A stretch of 64,000 bases of DNA from Allodiplogaster sudhausi (GCA_945643635.1 CALZFC010000356.1:18501-82500), one strand, 5' to 3'; shown: positions 48,470-62,440, counted from the first letter of the stretch. Program-made: numbers and translations. The notes: a model not told the origin generated them from the sequence alone.

Positions 48470-48679
48470 CCTCTCTGTACTTTCTCGCTCTCTCCCTCTC
48501 TTGCCCTGTCCCTCCCTCTCTGTGTCTATGTATCTCTCTCTCTCTCTCAAATCACCCTATCGTTCTTCTTTGCACTTTCCCTGTTTCCGCCCCCGAATTG
48601 CTACTCTTTTGGCACTTTCCTGAAATGAGGCGAATCAGATGTGTCGTTCATCTGGCACTTGTTGCGAACTTTTGCAAAG

Positions 48680-49202
48680 ATTACGAGAGAGAGAGATAGA
48701 GAGAGAGAGAGAGAAAAAGAGAGAGACAAATAGAGAGAGAGAGAAGAGTAGAGAAAAGAAAGAGAGGGAGAGTGAGAAGAAGAAGAAAAGATTGAAGAAA
48801 GAGAGAGAGAGAAACAGAAAAGAGAGACAGAGAGAGACAGATTGAGAGAGAGAAAACATAAGGGAAGAAACGCCGGAAATGCGTTCCAAATGGCACAAAT
48901 CGACATTAGGCTCACTTGCATCTTTTTTTCGTAACCGACTCACGAGTCTGCTACACTCGATGGCAGCTAATCATGACAGGCGAGGTGGAACGGAGAGAGA
49001 TAGATAGAGAGAGAGAGAGAGAGAGAAATAGAGACAGAGAGACAGAGAGAGAGAGAAAACTAGAGAAAGAGAGAGAGGGAAAACTAGAGAAAGAGAGAGA
49101 GAGAGGGAGATAGAAAAAGAAAGAGGCAGAGAGAGAGAGAGGGAGAGAGACAGGCGCAGAGAGAGCGAGAGAGAGAGAGAAAAGAGGGTGAGAGAACGAC
49201 AG

Positions 49203-49242
<40 letters not shown>

Positions 49243-49612
49243 AGAGGAAGAGAGAGAGGGAGTGATCAAATACAAAGACTACAAGGAACGGAGAGTGTGA
49301 GGTACAGAGAGAGAAAGGAATAAACACAATGAAAGATCGAAATATGAGATAGTGCAATAAATCAGGGTTAAGAGCCGAGGAAAAGCGATTAAAAAAGATC
49401 TAGCGTTTCGAGGGAAGCTGTCGTCTGCTGTGAAGCGGAGAAAGAATGGGGAAGACAATTTAAAGAGTTCTTTAAAAAACCAAAACGAGAAAATTCATCA
49501 AAGCTCGCATATTAGCGAAGAGGCGGAGACAAAGAGAGAAAAAACGTGCGATAGAGAGAGAGAAAGAGAGAGAGAGAGAGAACAAGAGAGAGAGAGAACG
49601 AGAGAGAGAGAG

Positions 49613-49660
<48 letters not shown>

Positions 49661-49720
49661 TGGAGGTTGAGTGGGGGGGGGGAGGGAGGGGACAGAAAGA
49701 TGCATAGAAGCTAAATGAGA
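48680..49720. repeat. GA-rich microsatellite blocks on the plus strand
   Basis: The purine strand switches to the plus strand: GA tracts at 48,685-48,860, 48,990-49,330 and 49,550-49,660, ending in a G9 run near 49,673. The intervening islands carry no convincing exon. Confidence 0.85.
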
Positions 49721-49799
49721 AACGGACATTCGAGAAAAAAACACACACAGTATTTCGAAGCTCGTCTTCTCTTGCAGCCTCAAATGCTTTCTATAATTG

Positions 49800-51272
49800 T
49801 TCACCTTTCTCTTTTTTAGTTTCATCTTTCTTTTCATCTCTCTTTTCCCTCCACCTTTCTCTCTCTCTCTCTCCCTTTCTATCTCTTTCGCTATTTCTCT
49901 ATTTTTTTATATCTCCCACTTTACATATCTTCTGCCGCTATCTCTCTCTCTCCCTCCCTCTCACTCCCTCTCTCTCTCTTTCTCTCTACTCTAACACTCC
50001 CCATTTCTCTGTGTTCAGTCTCTCAAATGCCATTCAAAGTTTTCATAATTACAAAACCTTTCCTACGCTTGCATTACGGCTAACACAGCATTTGATTAAT
50101 ACAAGGGCTTTTTTTTCATCTCCAACTCCTTCTATCTCTATCTCTCTCTCCTTCTTTTTCTCTCTTTCACTCTCTCTTTCGATAACTCTCTCTCTCTCTC
50201 GTTCTCGATAACCCTCTCACTTTTTCCTCTTTCTCCCCTATCGGCTAGAACTATTCTCTGTCTGCTACACCCGATCATCTCCATCTTCACTTCTTTAAAT
50301 TCGCTCCTTTTTTCCGCTTCATTTTTTTTTTCACAACTGCAGATCTGTTTTTTTTTTCAATTCTTGTTCTGTTTATCATCCCATCTTGCAATGCCTTCAG
50401 TTTCGAGCTCTTTGGAGAAACTATTGCCGAATTGTTCTCTTTTTCTCTGATTCTTTGTTCCAGTCTTATATGTACATACATACATACATATTTCCCGCTC
50501 ATTATTACTACTCTACTTTTTTCCTATAAGCATTCTCCTTCCTTATCACTTTCTACTTTTCTCCCTCTCCGAGAGCGCTTGGTTTGCAGACTAATATACT
50601 GAACCATTGGGAATTGTTGGCTATCTTCTCTCTATGTACTTCTCTCTCACTCTCTCTCTCTCTCTTTTCTCTTTCTCTATTTCTCTCTCTTTTCTCATTC
50701 TTAATTTCTCTCTCCCTCTCTCTCTCTCTCCCTTTCATTATCACACCTAACAGCCACTGTTCTGGTTATGTGCCGGCGGTCATCTTATCTTTTGGGAGCA
50801 TCACTTTGTTGCTGTCTCTTTTCTGTCTTCTCTTTCTCTGCCTGTCTCTGTGTTCCTTCAGTCTACGTCTCTCTCTCTTTTCTCTCTCTCTCTCTTCTCT
50901 CTCTCTCGTACTCTCTTTGAGTCTATCTCTCTCTCTTTCTCTCTCTTTCTCACTCTCTCTCCCACCCTCTTTTACACTCTTTCCACGCCGGCGCCCTTTT
51001 GACGGCTTCGCTGCCCTTTGCTTCTGCAGCTTCTTCCTAATCTTGATTTTGTTTTGTTGCACTCCCTCCCTCTTTGGGTTGGTTGCCGGGAGAGAGAGAG
51101 AGAAAGAGACATTTGCATTGTTTCTCTCTCTCTCTCCCTCTCACTCTCACGCTTTCTTTCTCTCTCTCTCTCACTCTTTCCCTCTTTCTCTCTCCCTCTC
51201 TCTTTCTCTCCCTTTCTCTCTCCCTCACACTCTCTTTCTCTCTCCCCTCTTTCTCTTTCTTTTTCTCTCTCC

Positions 51273-51308
<36 letters not shown>

Positions 51309-51335
51309 GTCTCGACGGGAAGCCATGCCACATAT
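49800..51335. repeat. CT-rich microsatellite block
   Basis: CT tracts dominate again, with a short GA insert at 51,090-51,108. A TACATACATACATA microsatellite lies near 50,475. Confidence 0.85.
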
Positions 51336-51439
51336 CGTGGCTGCCTCTGACCTATTAGGAGAGCGCATCTTCTTCTGAACGAGCTGGCTTACAATCTTGC
51401 TGACAGTGCAGCAGGCTGAATGGTCGACCGGCGCCATGC

Positions 51440-51695
51440 CAGAAATTACGAGAGAGAGAGAGAGACAGAGAAAGAGAGAGAGACTGAGATAGGGAGGGAG
51501 AGAGTGAGCGAGAGAGTGAGCCAGAGAGGGAGACAGGGCGAGCTAGAGAACGAGAGGGGAAAAGGAAGAACGAAGAGTGCATGCATGAAAGAGAGTGAGT
51601 GACACAGTGATCTAGAGAGAGAGAGTGAGAGAGAGAGACTGAGAGAGAGCAAGATAATGAGAGAGCGAGAGAGAGATAGAGAGAGAGAGATAGTG
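51440..51695. repeat. GA-rich microsatellite block
   Basis: Almost pure purine sequence between two CT-rich blocks. Confidence 0.85.
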
Positions 51696-52219
51696 CAAAA
51701 TGAGAGGCTACAATCAGAGCGATTTACCTCGGCATTTGCACCAGCAGCAGCAAGCAGTGTATCAAAGGACAGTGGTTTCTGTTTCAGCTAACCGAAAATT
51801 GGCTGCCAATGAAAAAAATTTGGTTTCACCCCCAAACATTTTTTTCCCTCTCAGTCAGGCAGAATTAAGTTGCCTTTTTTTCTTGTCTTATTTATTGACT
51901 TTCTTCATAGTAGTCCAACATGTGGATGCCTAGTGTGTTTATTTTTTTTAAATATTACAATATTCAATGTGCTGCTACCTACTTACATATGGATCATAGT
52001 TTTGATACCTTGATCTGGTCAGTAGCTTCTTTCTTTCCTTCCGCCTTTCCCCTCAACACATTCTGATGTGTGCTGCCTCGGGAACGATAAGCCGGAAGTC
52101 AGAAACTAAAGAAGCTTGAGCATACTCTCATCCCATCTACCATGTATGGATGGCGTTCCATTTCTGGTGCTCTTCGTGTCCCCATTTACCATGCAAATGT
52201 ACACTCATTGCATTCTTTG

Positions 52220-52585
52220 TCTTTGCTCTCTTTCTCTCTCTCTCTTCTCTCTCTCTCTCTCTCGCTCTACTCTACTCTACTCTCTTCTCTCTCTCTCTAC
52301 CCATATCTTTTGATATCCTTTCAATTAACGAGAGCTCCAAACAGAAAAGGTCTCTCTCTATCTCTCTCTCTCTCTGACATCCATATGGCCTCTCCATCTC
52401 ATCAAAAACGCACATTATTTCTAAAGTGCTCTCCTCGGACAACCGACCTTTTCTTTTCGTTTTTTTCCGTGTTCCTTGAGCTTCATCTCTTTCTTTTTGT
52501 TCGCTTTTTAGCTTCCCCAATTCTGGAGCTATTCTTTCAGTTGTTCTTTAGTCGTTGTTGTCATGTTTCTCTAACTGAATTTCTA

Positions 52586-52617
<32 letters not shown>

Positions 52618-52633
52618 CTTCTCTTTCTCTCTC

Positions 52634-52681
<48 letters not shown>

Positions 52682-53495
52682 CCTATTTCCTGTAGTCTCC
52701 TTATCGCTGTTTTTTACTCCGAACTTTTCACAAGATCAGTTTCTATCTCTCCCTCTTTTCCTCCTGTCTCTTTCTCGCGCTTTCTCGCTCTCTTTATCTG
52801 CTTTCCTCTCCGTCTCTCACTCTCTCCCCGCTCTCTCTCTCTCTCTCTCGCTCTCTCTCTCTCTTTCTCTATATCGCAAGTTGGTTTCTACTCTCTCTTT
52901 TTCAAATAAGCTGTCCATTTATCAAAAGTACGCGTGAGGCGATCATTTGCATTTTACCCTCTTTTTCGAGAGTTTTCGCTATCTCTCTCTCTCTCTCTGT
53001 CTCTCTCTCTCTGTCTCTCTCCATTTCTCGGTCTCTCCCTTCTTCCATCCTCTAATTCTCTCGCTCTTCTCTGTCTGTCTTCTCACATTTTCTCTGTTTT
53101 CTCTAGTCACATTCATCTCTTTCACAACCTCTCACCCACAGCTCTAAGCCACAACTCTGGCAACTCATCGCTTTTTTTCTTCTTCTTCTTCTCTTTCGCC
53201 TTCACAAACGCGCACGGCAACTTCGATTCTGTGCTCCACACTCACTTTTTCTTCTTTTCCTTTTTTTTCTCTGCTGCTCTCTTTCTCTTCGCACTCTCTG
53301 CGCTTACTGATTTCTTTCGTTTTTTTCTCGAAAGAAAAAAAAAGAACGCTTTTTCCTTGCTAGTTTGTGTGGAATGTGCTCGAGTAAAGATAAAGTAGAG
53401 AGATCGGAAGAGATTCTCCTGCCCGTTGAGGGTGGAGGGAGATAAGAGACAGAAAAAAGGAAGATGGAAATATCTGACACTCTTCCTCTCTCTCT

Positions 53496-53530
<35 letters not shown>
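52220..53530. repeat. CT-rich microsatellite block
   Basis: Long (CT)n runs near 52,583-52,680 and 53,490-53,530, separated by T/C-rich unique sequence. Confidence 0.85.
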
Positions 53531-53531
<1 letters not shown>

Positions 53532-53559
53532 CTTATGGTAGGAAATATTAGTGAGAGAA

Positions 53560-53864
53560 AGACAGAGAGAGAGAGACAGACGGACAGAGACTGAGAGAGA
53601 GAGAGGATGAGAGATGACAAAGAAAGAGTACGAGTGAGATCTTTACTAGGCTAGCTAGAGTGAATAGAAGTAAGAGAGTTATCAGTCAACTGAGTTAGGT
53701 TTCTTTTTTTGACAGAGACATGAAAGAAAGAGTACGAAAGAAGACGAGAAGTTGTAAGTGATAAAGATGGGGAGGGGAGGATAAGTACACAGAAGATGCG
53801 GAAGGGACGACTCGGACGGTAGCGTACTCCGGGAAGGGATGGCGGAGAGGGAGCGGTGGAGAGG

Positions 53865-53900
<36 letters not shown>

Positions 53901-54485
53901 AAGAGAGAGAGAGAAAGAGAGAGAGAGAATGAAGTGAGGGAGAGAATGAGAGAGAGAGAGAGGAAAGAGGGAGAGAGACGAAAGAGAGAGAAAGAGAGAG
54001 CGGAAGACGAGAGGAAGTGAGAAAGAAAGAGAAAGAGAGAGAGAGAATAGTGAGAAAGAGAGAGCATTAAAAAGAAATAGAATGAGAGAGAGAATGAAAG
54101 AAGAAGAGTGATGCGCAAATGTCTGCCGAGAAGCTAATCAGGGTGATGCTAAGTTCAAACGTGAATAGGAGATATGTACATACATAGAGGGGAGGGGAGA
54201 GAGTGAGAGCCGTGAGATGGAGAGACAGAGACAGAGAAAAGGAGAAAGAGAAAGAGAGAGAGAATAGATAGAAAGGGAACGTATGGAATTAAGAGACATA
54301 AAGACATAGAGATATGATAATAGTGCATAGAGAGCGAGAGTGAAAATGATAGAGACGTAGTAGAGGGAGGGATAGAGAGAGAGAAGGTCAGAGAAAGAGA
54401 GACAGATAGATAAAAGTGAGAGGCTGAGAGTAAGAGAGAGAGAGAGAGAGATAGAGACAGAGAAGCAGAGAGGGGAAAGAAGGAG
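53560..54485. repeat. GA-rich microsatellite block
   Basis: Purine-rich on the plus strand, densest at 53,850-54,080. It is followed at 54,490-54,600 by a GC-balanced unique island for which I could find no gene. Confidence 0.85.
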
Positions 54486-54599
54486 GGGTAGCTTAATCCT
54501 CAAAGAGTCGGCCTGTCTCGTTCGAAGCCGCCGCAACTTGTGCCGCCGTACCGGAGTGCACATCCCGAGATAGTGATAGAAGAAAGAAATCACTCTGGC

Positions 54600-54700
54600 T
54601 CCTCTCTCTCTCTCTCTCTCTCTCGCTCTCTCTCTCTCTCACTTTCGCTCTCTCCCTCTCTTTGTCCTTTTTTCCCTCTCTCTCGTTCTCTTCCTCTCTC

Positions 54701-54743
<43 letters not shown>

Positions 54744-55687
54744 TCTCCGTTCCATCTTTCTCTCATCATCTACTATCATGACGCACACGCAACCTCATTC
54801 TCAGCTTCCGTTTACAATTCCCGAGCGATGGATGGCTGGCTGCTCAGGCTTCTGGGAGACGCTTCCCATTTCGACGGATATCTCTGTTTCATGCGCAGTT
54901 CTTTCGCCCTCTCACTCTCTCACTCTCTCTCTCTCTCACTTTCTCTCTTCTCTAACTCACTTTCTCTCTCCTTTCTCTCTATCCTCTCTTTCCCTTTCAC
55001 TCCCTCTCTCTCCATTTCACTCCCTCTCTCTCTCCCTTTCACTCCCTCTCTCTCTTTCTCTTCTCTCTCTCCCTCTTTCTATCTGTTCTCTCTCTCAATT
55101 TCTCTCTCCTCTCTCTTTATCCTCTCTCTTCCTTTCACTCCCTATCTCTCTCTCCCTTTCACTCCCTCTCTCTCTCTCTCTCGTCTTTGGACAAACCACA
55201 GTGCTAACTTATAGTCAGAGATATAATACGTTAGGCAATATTGTTTGCATTGCATATATCAATTTTCTTCTTCTAATACGTCAGTGTTGTTTTTGCAATG
55301 CATCATGCAATTTCATTGAAACTACATTTTTTTTATCTAAAATATATTTCTAAACAATTTTTTTCTCTAACATCATGACCAAGAGAAATGACGCCAAATC
55401 AGTATTAGTTTGAGTCGAGTTGTGGGTCGGATCATTAGCCACGTTTCTCCGTCCACTCTATTTCTCTCTCTTTGTGTATCTCCTCTCTTTCTCTCTCTTT
55501 CTCCCTCTCTCTCTCTTCGCTCTCTCTCTCTCTTGTACCCTCTCTCATTAGTACTCTCTCTTCTCTCTGTTTTCAACTCTCTCTCCTCTCTTTTTCTCTC
55601 TCTCTCTCTCTCCCTCTCTCTCTCTTCTCTCTCTCTCTCTCTCTCTCTTGTACCCTCTCTGATTAGTACTCTCTCTTCTCTCAGTTT

Positions 55688-55723
<36 letters not shown>

Positions 55724-56665
55724 ACTAAGCCATAATTATCAGGCGTTATCAGTAGGCTGACAATCCCGATCCTCTCTCTCTTTCTTGTGCAAATTTCACT
55801 ATATTTCACTTGGTATTGTGCATGTATTCATCTCTTCTTTCCGTATGCTTCTACTTCTGTGCCCTATCTGTCCGTAACTGTCTGCATCGGTTTGTCTGCT
55901 TCTCTCCCTCTCTCTCTCCCTCTTTCTCTCTCTCTCTTTCTTTCTTTCTCTCGCGCTTTCTCTCTCCCTCTCGGTCCCTCTCTCGTTCCCTTTCCCTATC
56001 TTTCCCAGCTTCCCTTCTTAAGATTAGCCTTATTCGCCTTTTCTTCCCAGCATTTAGGTCTTCTTGCGTCGTCCAAGAAAGGGTCTCGTGCAAATTTATT
56101 GTTTAATATCAACGTTTTTTCCTCTTCTTCATCTCCGAGCCATTCTGGCCATAAACAGTCATTCCGGACCCTATTTGATTAGTTTTTATGGAATCAAATG
56201 ATCCCGGTTAACTGTTCTTATCAAATGATTTCACTTAAGATGCTAATCAGCTTGTTTCTGCAATGTAACCTCACGCCATTTTATACTTGTTGGGGAGATG
56301 ATTTTAGCCGCTAATTTCCGCAGTTTCAAGCTGTACAAGAAGGCGTCGAAGTAGCTGCCGTTTCTCTCCCTCTCTTTCTCACCCTCTCTCTCTCTCTTTC
56401 TCTCTCATTCTCTCTCTCTTTCTCTCTCTCTATTGTACTACCTTATTCTCTCTTTCTCTGCATTCTCTCCCTCTCTTCAGCTTCACCCAAAATAATGTCA
56501 CTCTCACTCTTTATTTTTTTTTTCTCTGGCTACACCTGTGCCTGTCTCTTTGTCCCGCTATCACTTTTTTTGCTGCTCACGCTCTGCTTCTCTGTATTTC
56601 TGTCACCATCTTTCTTTCTTTCTGCCCCTCTTTCCCTCTCTCTCTCTCTATTTCTTTCTCGTTAT
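54600..56665. repeat. CT-rich microsatellite block
   Basis: CT tracts with a local duplication: CTCTCTTGTACCCTCTCT-ATTAGTACTCTC occurs at about 55,530 and 55,645. A unique island at 54,780-54,900 has an open frame but no splice or domain support. Confidence 0.85.
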
Positions 56666-56689
56666 GCTTGACTTTTTTTCTTGATCAGT

Positions 56690-56768
56690 GGAGAGAGAGA
56701 TAGAGATAGGAGAGATAGAGAGAAACAGAGAGAGAGATATAGATAGGAGAGATATAGAGAAACAGCGG

Positions 56769-56815
<47 letters not shown>

Positions 56816-57005
56816 CGAGCCCCTTCTAACTTGGTTGCTTTGTTTCCCGTAGTGATGACCGACAGCCTCCGGCTACCATACAAACACTCTCACCCGTCGT
56901 AATGCAATGTTTATCAGAGAGAGAGAGAGAGAGAGACTGAGTGAGAAAGAGAAAGAGAGAGAGAGAGAGAGAGACAAGGAAACTGAACGGAAAAGAGAGA
57001 GAGAG
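56690..57005. repeat. GA-rich microsatellite block
   Basis: Two GA tracts (56,692-56,815 and 56,918-57,005) around a 100-base unique island. Confidence 0.85.
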
Positions 57006-57049
57006 GTATAATCACTCTCAACATTCTCTCACCTATTACTCTCTTCCTA

Positions 57050-57615
57050 TCTTTCGTTCTCTCTTTCTCTCTCTCTGTCGCTCTCTTTCTCTCTCTCTCT
57101 CTTTCTCTCTCTCTATCTCTCTCCCTTCACTTTCACAATCAGTGTGTGTGCAATTGGAGCCATGATGAAGAAGCCTTTGTGAACCTTTTTTGCTTCCGTC
57201 TTCTGTTCGCTCTCTTTTGAACGTCCCTTTCTAGTCTCGGGCGAGAGGAAAGTTTAAAAGGAAGCTGAATTTTTTTCCTCTAAATTCTTAATTTTTGTTC
57301 TGTCATATATGAAATACACCTCGTTCTCCCAATTAATGTTCAGCACACAATTATAATTACAACTGTTTTGTTTTTAGAAAGAAAAAAAACATTCACAAGA
57401 TGGCATGAACATGAGAGTCCTTTTGTAATCTTTTATGTCATCTAAAAATTGCTGGCGCCTTTTTAAAAATCTTACAAAATGGACACAGAATTTTTTCATC
57501 GCGATTCTTATCTCGTATTTTTTGATTTTCCAGTTAGCTCGTACTAGCATGACATATGCCCTTTTTGCACTATCGTGATCATTATCTTATGAATTTCAGT
57601 CTCTCTGCATCTGCT

Positions 57616-57669
<54 letters not shown>

Positions 57670-58103
57670 ATTTTCTCTCACCGCTCTTCCTCTCCCTCTT
57701 TCTTTCTCTATTTGTCTCTCCCTCTTTCTCTCTCTCTCTCACTTTTTTGTCACTCCCTCTCTCCCTATTTCCCTCCTTTCCCCATCTTCCCTCGCATTCT
57801 TTCCACCCTTTCTAAGCACTCAAGGCTGTGCTTCCTCTGTCAATCTGGCAGGAGGGACTCCCTGCCCAGATAACCTTACTCTGTCAGTGTCGGTCAGTGT
57901 TGCCAAAGTTGCACTCTGTCTCTCTGGCGATTCATTCTTTCAGCTGTTCTACAAATTCTCAGGGTTTTCTCCGTGTCCTTTACAACCTTTTACCGAGTTA
58001 TCTTCGAAGATTACGTTATCATTCTTATCGTTTCCCCGCATCATTCGCGCATAAGTTTTTATACACAAGTTTTTCAGCTCGAACCTCTCTTTCTCTGATC
58101 TCT

Positions 58104-58146
<43 letters not shown>

Positions 58147-58300
58147 TTTAACCCTCCATCTCTTCAATTTTCGTACTCTCTTTATCTCTATCCCCCTCCG
58201 TCTCCTCTCTCTCTTTCTCTCTCTTTCTCTCTCTATTTCTCTCTCTCTCTCCCTCTCTCTCTCTTTCTCTCCTTCTCACTCTCATCCCCCGCAAACTCTC
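57050..58300. repeat. CT-rich microsatellite block
   Basis: CT tracts at 57,055-57,125, 57,620-57,670, 58,105-58,145 and 58,200-58,275, with an AT-rich unique stretch 57,170-57,600 that shows no gene. Confidence 0.85.
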
Positions 58301-59560
58301 ACTGATCCCCGCTCATCTGCTCACTATCCCGAAGCTTAAGCGTGGAAATATGGCGTTAGATTGAGCATTGCAAGTTCCATGCTGCCTCGTTCGTTTGTTT
58401 CGATTTTTTTTAAATATACGCCAAAGAGAAAGAAAATTGTCTGAAATTGTATTATATTATATTCCACGAACGAGCAATGAAATAGAAAAAAAATAATAAA
58501 TGAAGAGCAAATTGAATCTGACTTAAAGCAGCTCGATGTTCATGTGTAATACATTTGAATTTTCCTGACCATTACAGTCGCGTCTCTCTCTAAATGATAT
58601 GCTCTCTCTCTCTCTCTCTCGCTCTCTCTCTCTGTCTCTCTCTCCCTGTTTCAGGCAAAAAGTCACGAATTCGAAAGGGAGTTTTTGGCCTCCTTTAATG
58701 CCTCCTTGTCTATTCTTCATAATGGCAGAGCCTTTTTGATTAGGGTGACATTTTATTAGCCAGAATGATTATTCACTGATAATGCACGTGTGGTCTTCTC
58801 AAGCGACGTGAGAATTTACGAGAGCAACTTTTTTTCCTCTTCTAATGGCCCATTCGCACTTGGCAATCATCTGATAGAGAAATCTTATGGATAGGAAGGC
58901 GCCCGATTAATGCTCCGGAATTAAAATTAAAGTGAGAGAGAGAAAGAGAGAGAGAGAGCCAGAGAGAGAGAGACAGAGACAGAGAGAGACAGAGACAGAC
59001 AGAGAGATTGTGAGAGAGAGAGAGAGAGAGAAATCGGAAGTGACTAACGTTTTGAAGTATAGTGAGGTGGAAGGATGGTGGGTGAGGGAGCAGGAGGGAG
59101 GTTGAAGAAGCCCCCCCCCCTCCTTTCCTGGTATGATAATAGTACACCATAGTCATCTGACGCCCTTTCCAATCAGGAACAGGACTGCTCTCTGGCTAAT
59201 CCTGATTCACTTGTATCCTTCCCTTCGACATTGTTGTAAGGGCTCCAACCCCTCCCATCCCCCCGTTCCCTTCCCCTTTCCAACCATTTCCTATCATCCC
59301 TACGGCAAATGATCTCTCTCTCTCTCTCTTTCGCTCTCTTTCTCGCTCTCTTTCTCTCTCTCTCCTTTCCTTTGTATCTCTTGTTTCATCTCCTTCATGC
59401 ACACACACACTCTCTCTTTCCCTCGCATACTCCTCCCTTTTCCTTCTCAAACAGGACATAACTTCAAGACGTGACATTTCGGACTCTTTTTTTTTTGCAA
59501 ATCAAAACATTCTTCCACTGTACGAACAGGCCAAGTGCGTATTCAAGCGATTTAAAGGAC

Positions 59561-59596
59561 AAGATTTGCTCTTCATTCCACTGAGGAGCAAATCTT
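59561..59596 (+). other. 11-bp perfect stem-loop
   Basis: AAGATTTGCTC (59,561-59,571) pairs exactly with GAGCAAATCTT (59,586-59,596) around a 14-base loop, in non-coding sequence. Confidence 0.55.
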
Positions 59597-59904
59597 TTCA
59601 ATTTTGTAATTTCCCCTTATTTTATTCAAACCCTTTTTTTGCATAAAGTAACTTCTTTATGTCGATGGTGTAAATTGATATTGTACTGCGAAAAGATGAC
59701 TTTCTTTTTCTCCCTGAACTATGAGAACTCCCCGACATCACCATGTTCTATCAGCGCCTTATCTCACCAGCAAATGAATCATACTCCTATCGCGGCATGC
59801 TTTAAATCTAACTTGTAGAAGAGTTTCGTCGCTTTCTTTCTTGATCATTTGAAGCTCATGCGCTTATCTCGTGATATTTATGTACATAATGGTTATCTTG
59901 AGAT

Positions 59905-60200
59905 TCTTATAAATCAATGTTTTAAGCATTAAATTTTTTATTGTTGAACAGCAAGATGTTTGCTTTTCACCGCGTAAGGTCAAAATGGGAACTTATTTGA
60001 ACCTAATTGGATACTTTTTCCAAGTTTTTTTTTATGAGAGTGAGACAATTTACATATTACTCAGGACCTTTCCGCTCCGTGGCGAAGAGAACTAAAAGAA
60101 TAATGAAATAATTATCGCCGATATACAATATTTTTTATAAATCAATGTTTTAAGCACAAAATTTCTTTATTGATATCAAGCCGCTTGCTTTTCATAGACC
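59905..60200. repeat. Diverged local direct duplication
   Basis: ATAAATCAATGTTTTAAGCA occurs at about 59,913 and 60,137. In both copies it is followed within about 45 bases by TTGCTTTTCA. Confidence 0.65.
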
Positions 60201-60369
60201 ATTATAGTTATTCTTATCACTAAGAGGAAGTGGGCAGAGACAAAAGAAAAAGTTAAGGACAATGTACGGCGCCTTTCCCCTTCCTCTGTTGCGAAAAATA
60301 TACAACTATTCGAGGTCAAGTGGAAAGGCGAGAAGCTTGCTACTGGTGCAAGGATGGAGAGAACGAAAC

Positions 60370-60715
60370 GATAGGAGAGACAGAAAGGGAGAGAGAGAGA
60401 GAAAGACAGAGGGAGTGGGAGAGAGAGAAGAGGAAGAGAGAGAGAGAGAGAGATATAGAGATTGAGGGAAGAGGAGGTAGGTCAGCCATTCGAACGCGGA
60501 AAAAGAGCTGCAACATGCTAAAGGGAAAAGTGTGCTCAGATTTCAGACGAGAACACGGGCGAAATCATAGAGGGTGAGAGGAGGAGACAAAGCGATGGTA
60601 AGAAGAGAGAGAGACAGAGAGAGGGAGAGAGAGATCGAGATCGAGAGAAATCGAGGGATATGGAGAGAGCGAAAGAAAGAGAGTGAGAAAGAGAGAGATA
60701 AGGATTGGAAGGATT
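60370..60715. repeat. GA-rich microsatellite blocks
   Basis: Purine-rich tracts at 60,375-60,475 and 60,600-60,705, with GAGATCGAGATCGAGAG-type interruptions. Confidence 0.85.
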
Positions 60716-61259
60716 TTGTGCCCAGTAGTCATGAATATTATACAACGTTCCCCAATTATTGAGTATAAAAGTCTCCTTTATACCTGTAAGATACTTAAAT
60801 TGGGTCTTTAAATCATCGATTTTATTGCATTGCTTTTAGCTCGCATTTTATTTTTCGAACATGGGCCATTAAAGCAGCAGGTGGACAGTGACGGCTACAT
60901 GGGAGCACGAAACAACAATGCTCTCGAAATCGAGCCATCGAAGACTGACTTTGAACAATAACCATAAAATGGGGGAATGATGCTTTATGGTCCAGGTAAA
61001 GATGATCAAAAAACGGTAGTAAAGAAGAGAAATTGAAAGATCATGGTGGAGACACCGCTCTTGGACTGAAAGGAGAGCGAGAGAGAGAGAGCGAGAGCGA
61101 GAGAGAGAGAGAGTAGAGAAATGAATTAAATAAAAATAAATCTTCGATTGCGCTATTTCGACGATTCGAATGGTGTTGTTTTGCAGAGTGGCCACGTGTC
61201 CTCTACAAAGAATTTTTTTGCCTATTTTTCTAATTTTTCATTTCAATCATACACTCTGC

Positions 61260-62153
61260 CCCTCTCTATCTTTCTCTCTCTCTCTCTTCATCTCTCATCT
61301 CTCTCTCTGCTCTCTCTTCTCTCTCTTCATCTCTTCTCTCTCTCTCTTCATCTCTCCTCTCTCACTCCTCTCTCTCTCCCCCCATCTCTCATCACTCCTC
61401 CCGGCCACCTTTGCGGGAGTCGCTCGATCTCGCGCACACTTCAGGAGGAGACTCTCCAGGGCTCGCCTCTCTCGGAAACGGGCGAGAGAGCAGAAGCACC
61501 AAAAGCGATGACCGCGATGCACAATCGCCCCCCCCCCCACAATCAGACCGTCCCTTTCTCTGACTGTCTGTCTTCTCTCGCTCATTCTCTCTTCTTTCTC
61601 TCTTTCTCTTCTTTCTCTCGCTCTTTCTCTCTCTTTCTCTCTCTCTCTTTTGCACACTCTCTCTCTCACTCTCTCCGTCTCCTCCCTTACTTCTCCACAC
61701 AGACACACACATTTTTGTTCAAGGAGAAGCCTCATTGCTGGCTACGGGTGTAAGCATTCATTGAATCGTTCCTTCTTTCTCATTCATATGCCGAAAGTAC
61801 GACGTACTTTCAAACCCCCCCCCCCTCCCTAGACTGCTTTGTCCCCACTGGCAGCTTCTTCTAATCTTTTGTCTAAGATCAACAACATGTTTCTCTCGCT
61901 TTCATCCATCTCTTTCTCTCGCTGTTTCTCTCTCTTTTAATTTCTCTCTCTCTCTCTCTGTCTATCTTTAACTCTCCAATTCTTTCTGCCTCCAAATCAT
62001 TCACCATCGTCCTTCCCCTTAGCACGATTCTTGTAAAGTTCACTTGATCATCCCTTCCACTGCTTCTCTGCGCTCTCTCACAGCTCTAACTCTCTCACTC
62101 GCTCTCTCCCTCGCTCACTCTCTTTCTCTCACACTCTCTTTCTCTCTCTCTCC

Positions 62154-62184
<31 letters not shown>

Positions 62185-62440
62185 GCCTTCCCTTGCCGTT
62201 GGCAGCGGCTATCATGCAGCAGGCAGCGTGTGGCAGCAGCGACTTAGTGTTGGGCATCAGGGGATCACGGAAATCTTCTCTCTATCTCTTCCTCTCTCTC
62301 TCTCTGCCTCTCTCTATCTCTCGCCCTCTCTCTCTCGCCCTCTCCTTCTCTTTTCTGTCTCTCTGCCTCTCACTCGTTCTCCATCTTTACCTTTCTCTCT
62401 CTCTCTCGCTCTCTCTCGCTCTCTCCAGGGCTCTTTTCTG
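61260..62440. repeat. CT-rich microsatellite block with unique islands
   Basis: CT tracts at 61,262-61,400, 61,560-61,685, 61,900-61,960, 62,085-62,185 and 62,275-62,430. An island at 61,400-61,540 is GC-rich with open frames on both strands, and one at 62,190-62,275 is also GC-rich, but neither has exon boundaries I trust. C homopolymers of 9 to 10 occur near 61,528 and 61,817. Confidence 0.8.

Larger units (their letters stand above)
45580..48600. repeat. CT-rich microsatellite block on the plus strand
   Basis: Repeated (CT)n tracts (for example 46,037-46,073, 46,330-46,560, 47,370-47,570) are separated by short unique islands. The open frames here are serine/leucine repeats forced by the composition and are not annotated as genes. 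Confidence 0.8.
58310..60360. other. Mostly unique sequence with small CT and GA tracts, no gene found
   Basis: It contains short tracts (58,600-58,650 CT; 58,930-59,040 GA; 59,310-59,430 CT), an 11-bp stem-loop, and a diverged local duplication at 59,905 and 60,131. No exon with matched signals was found. Confidence 0.5.
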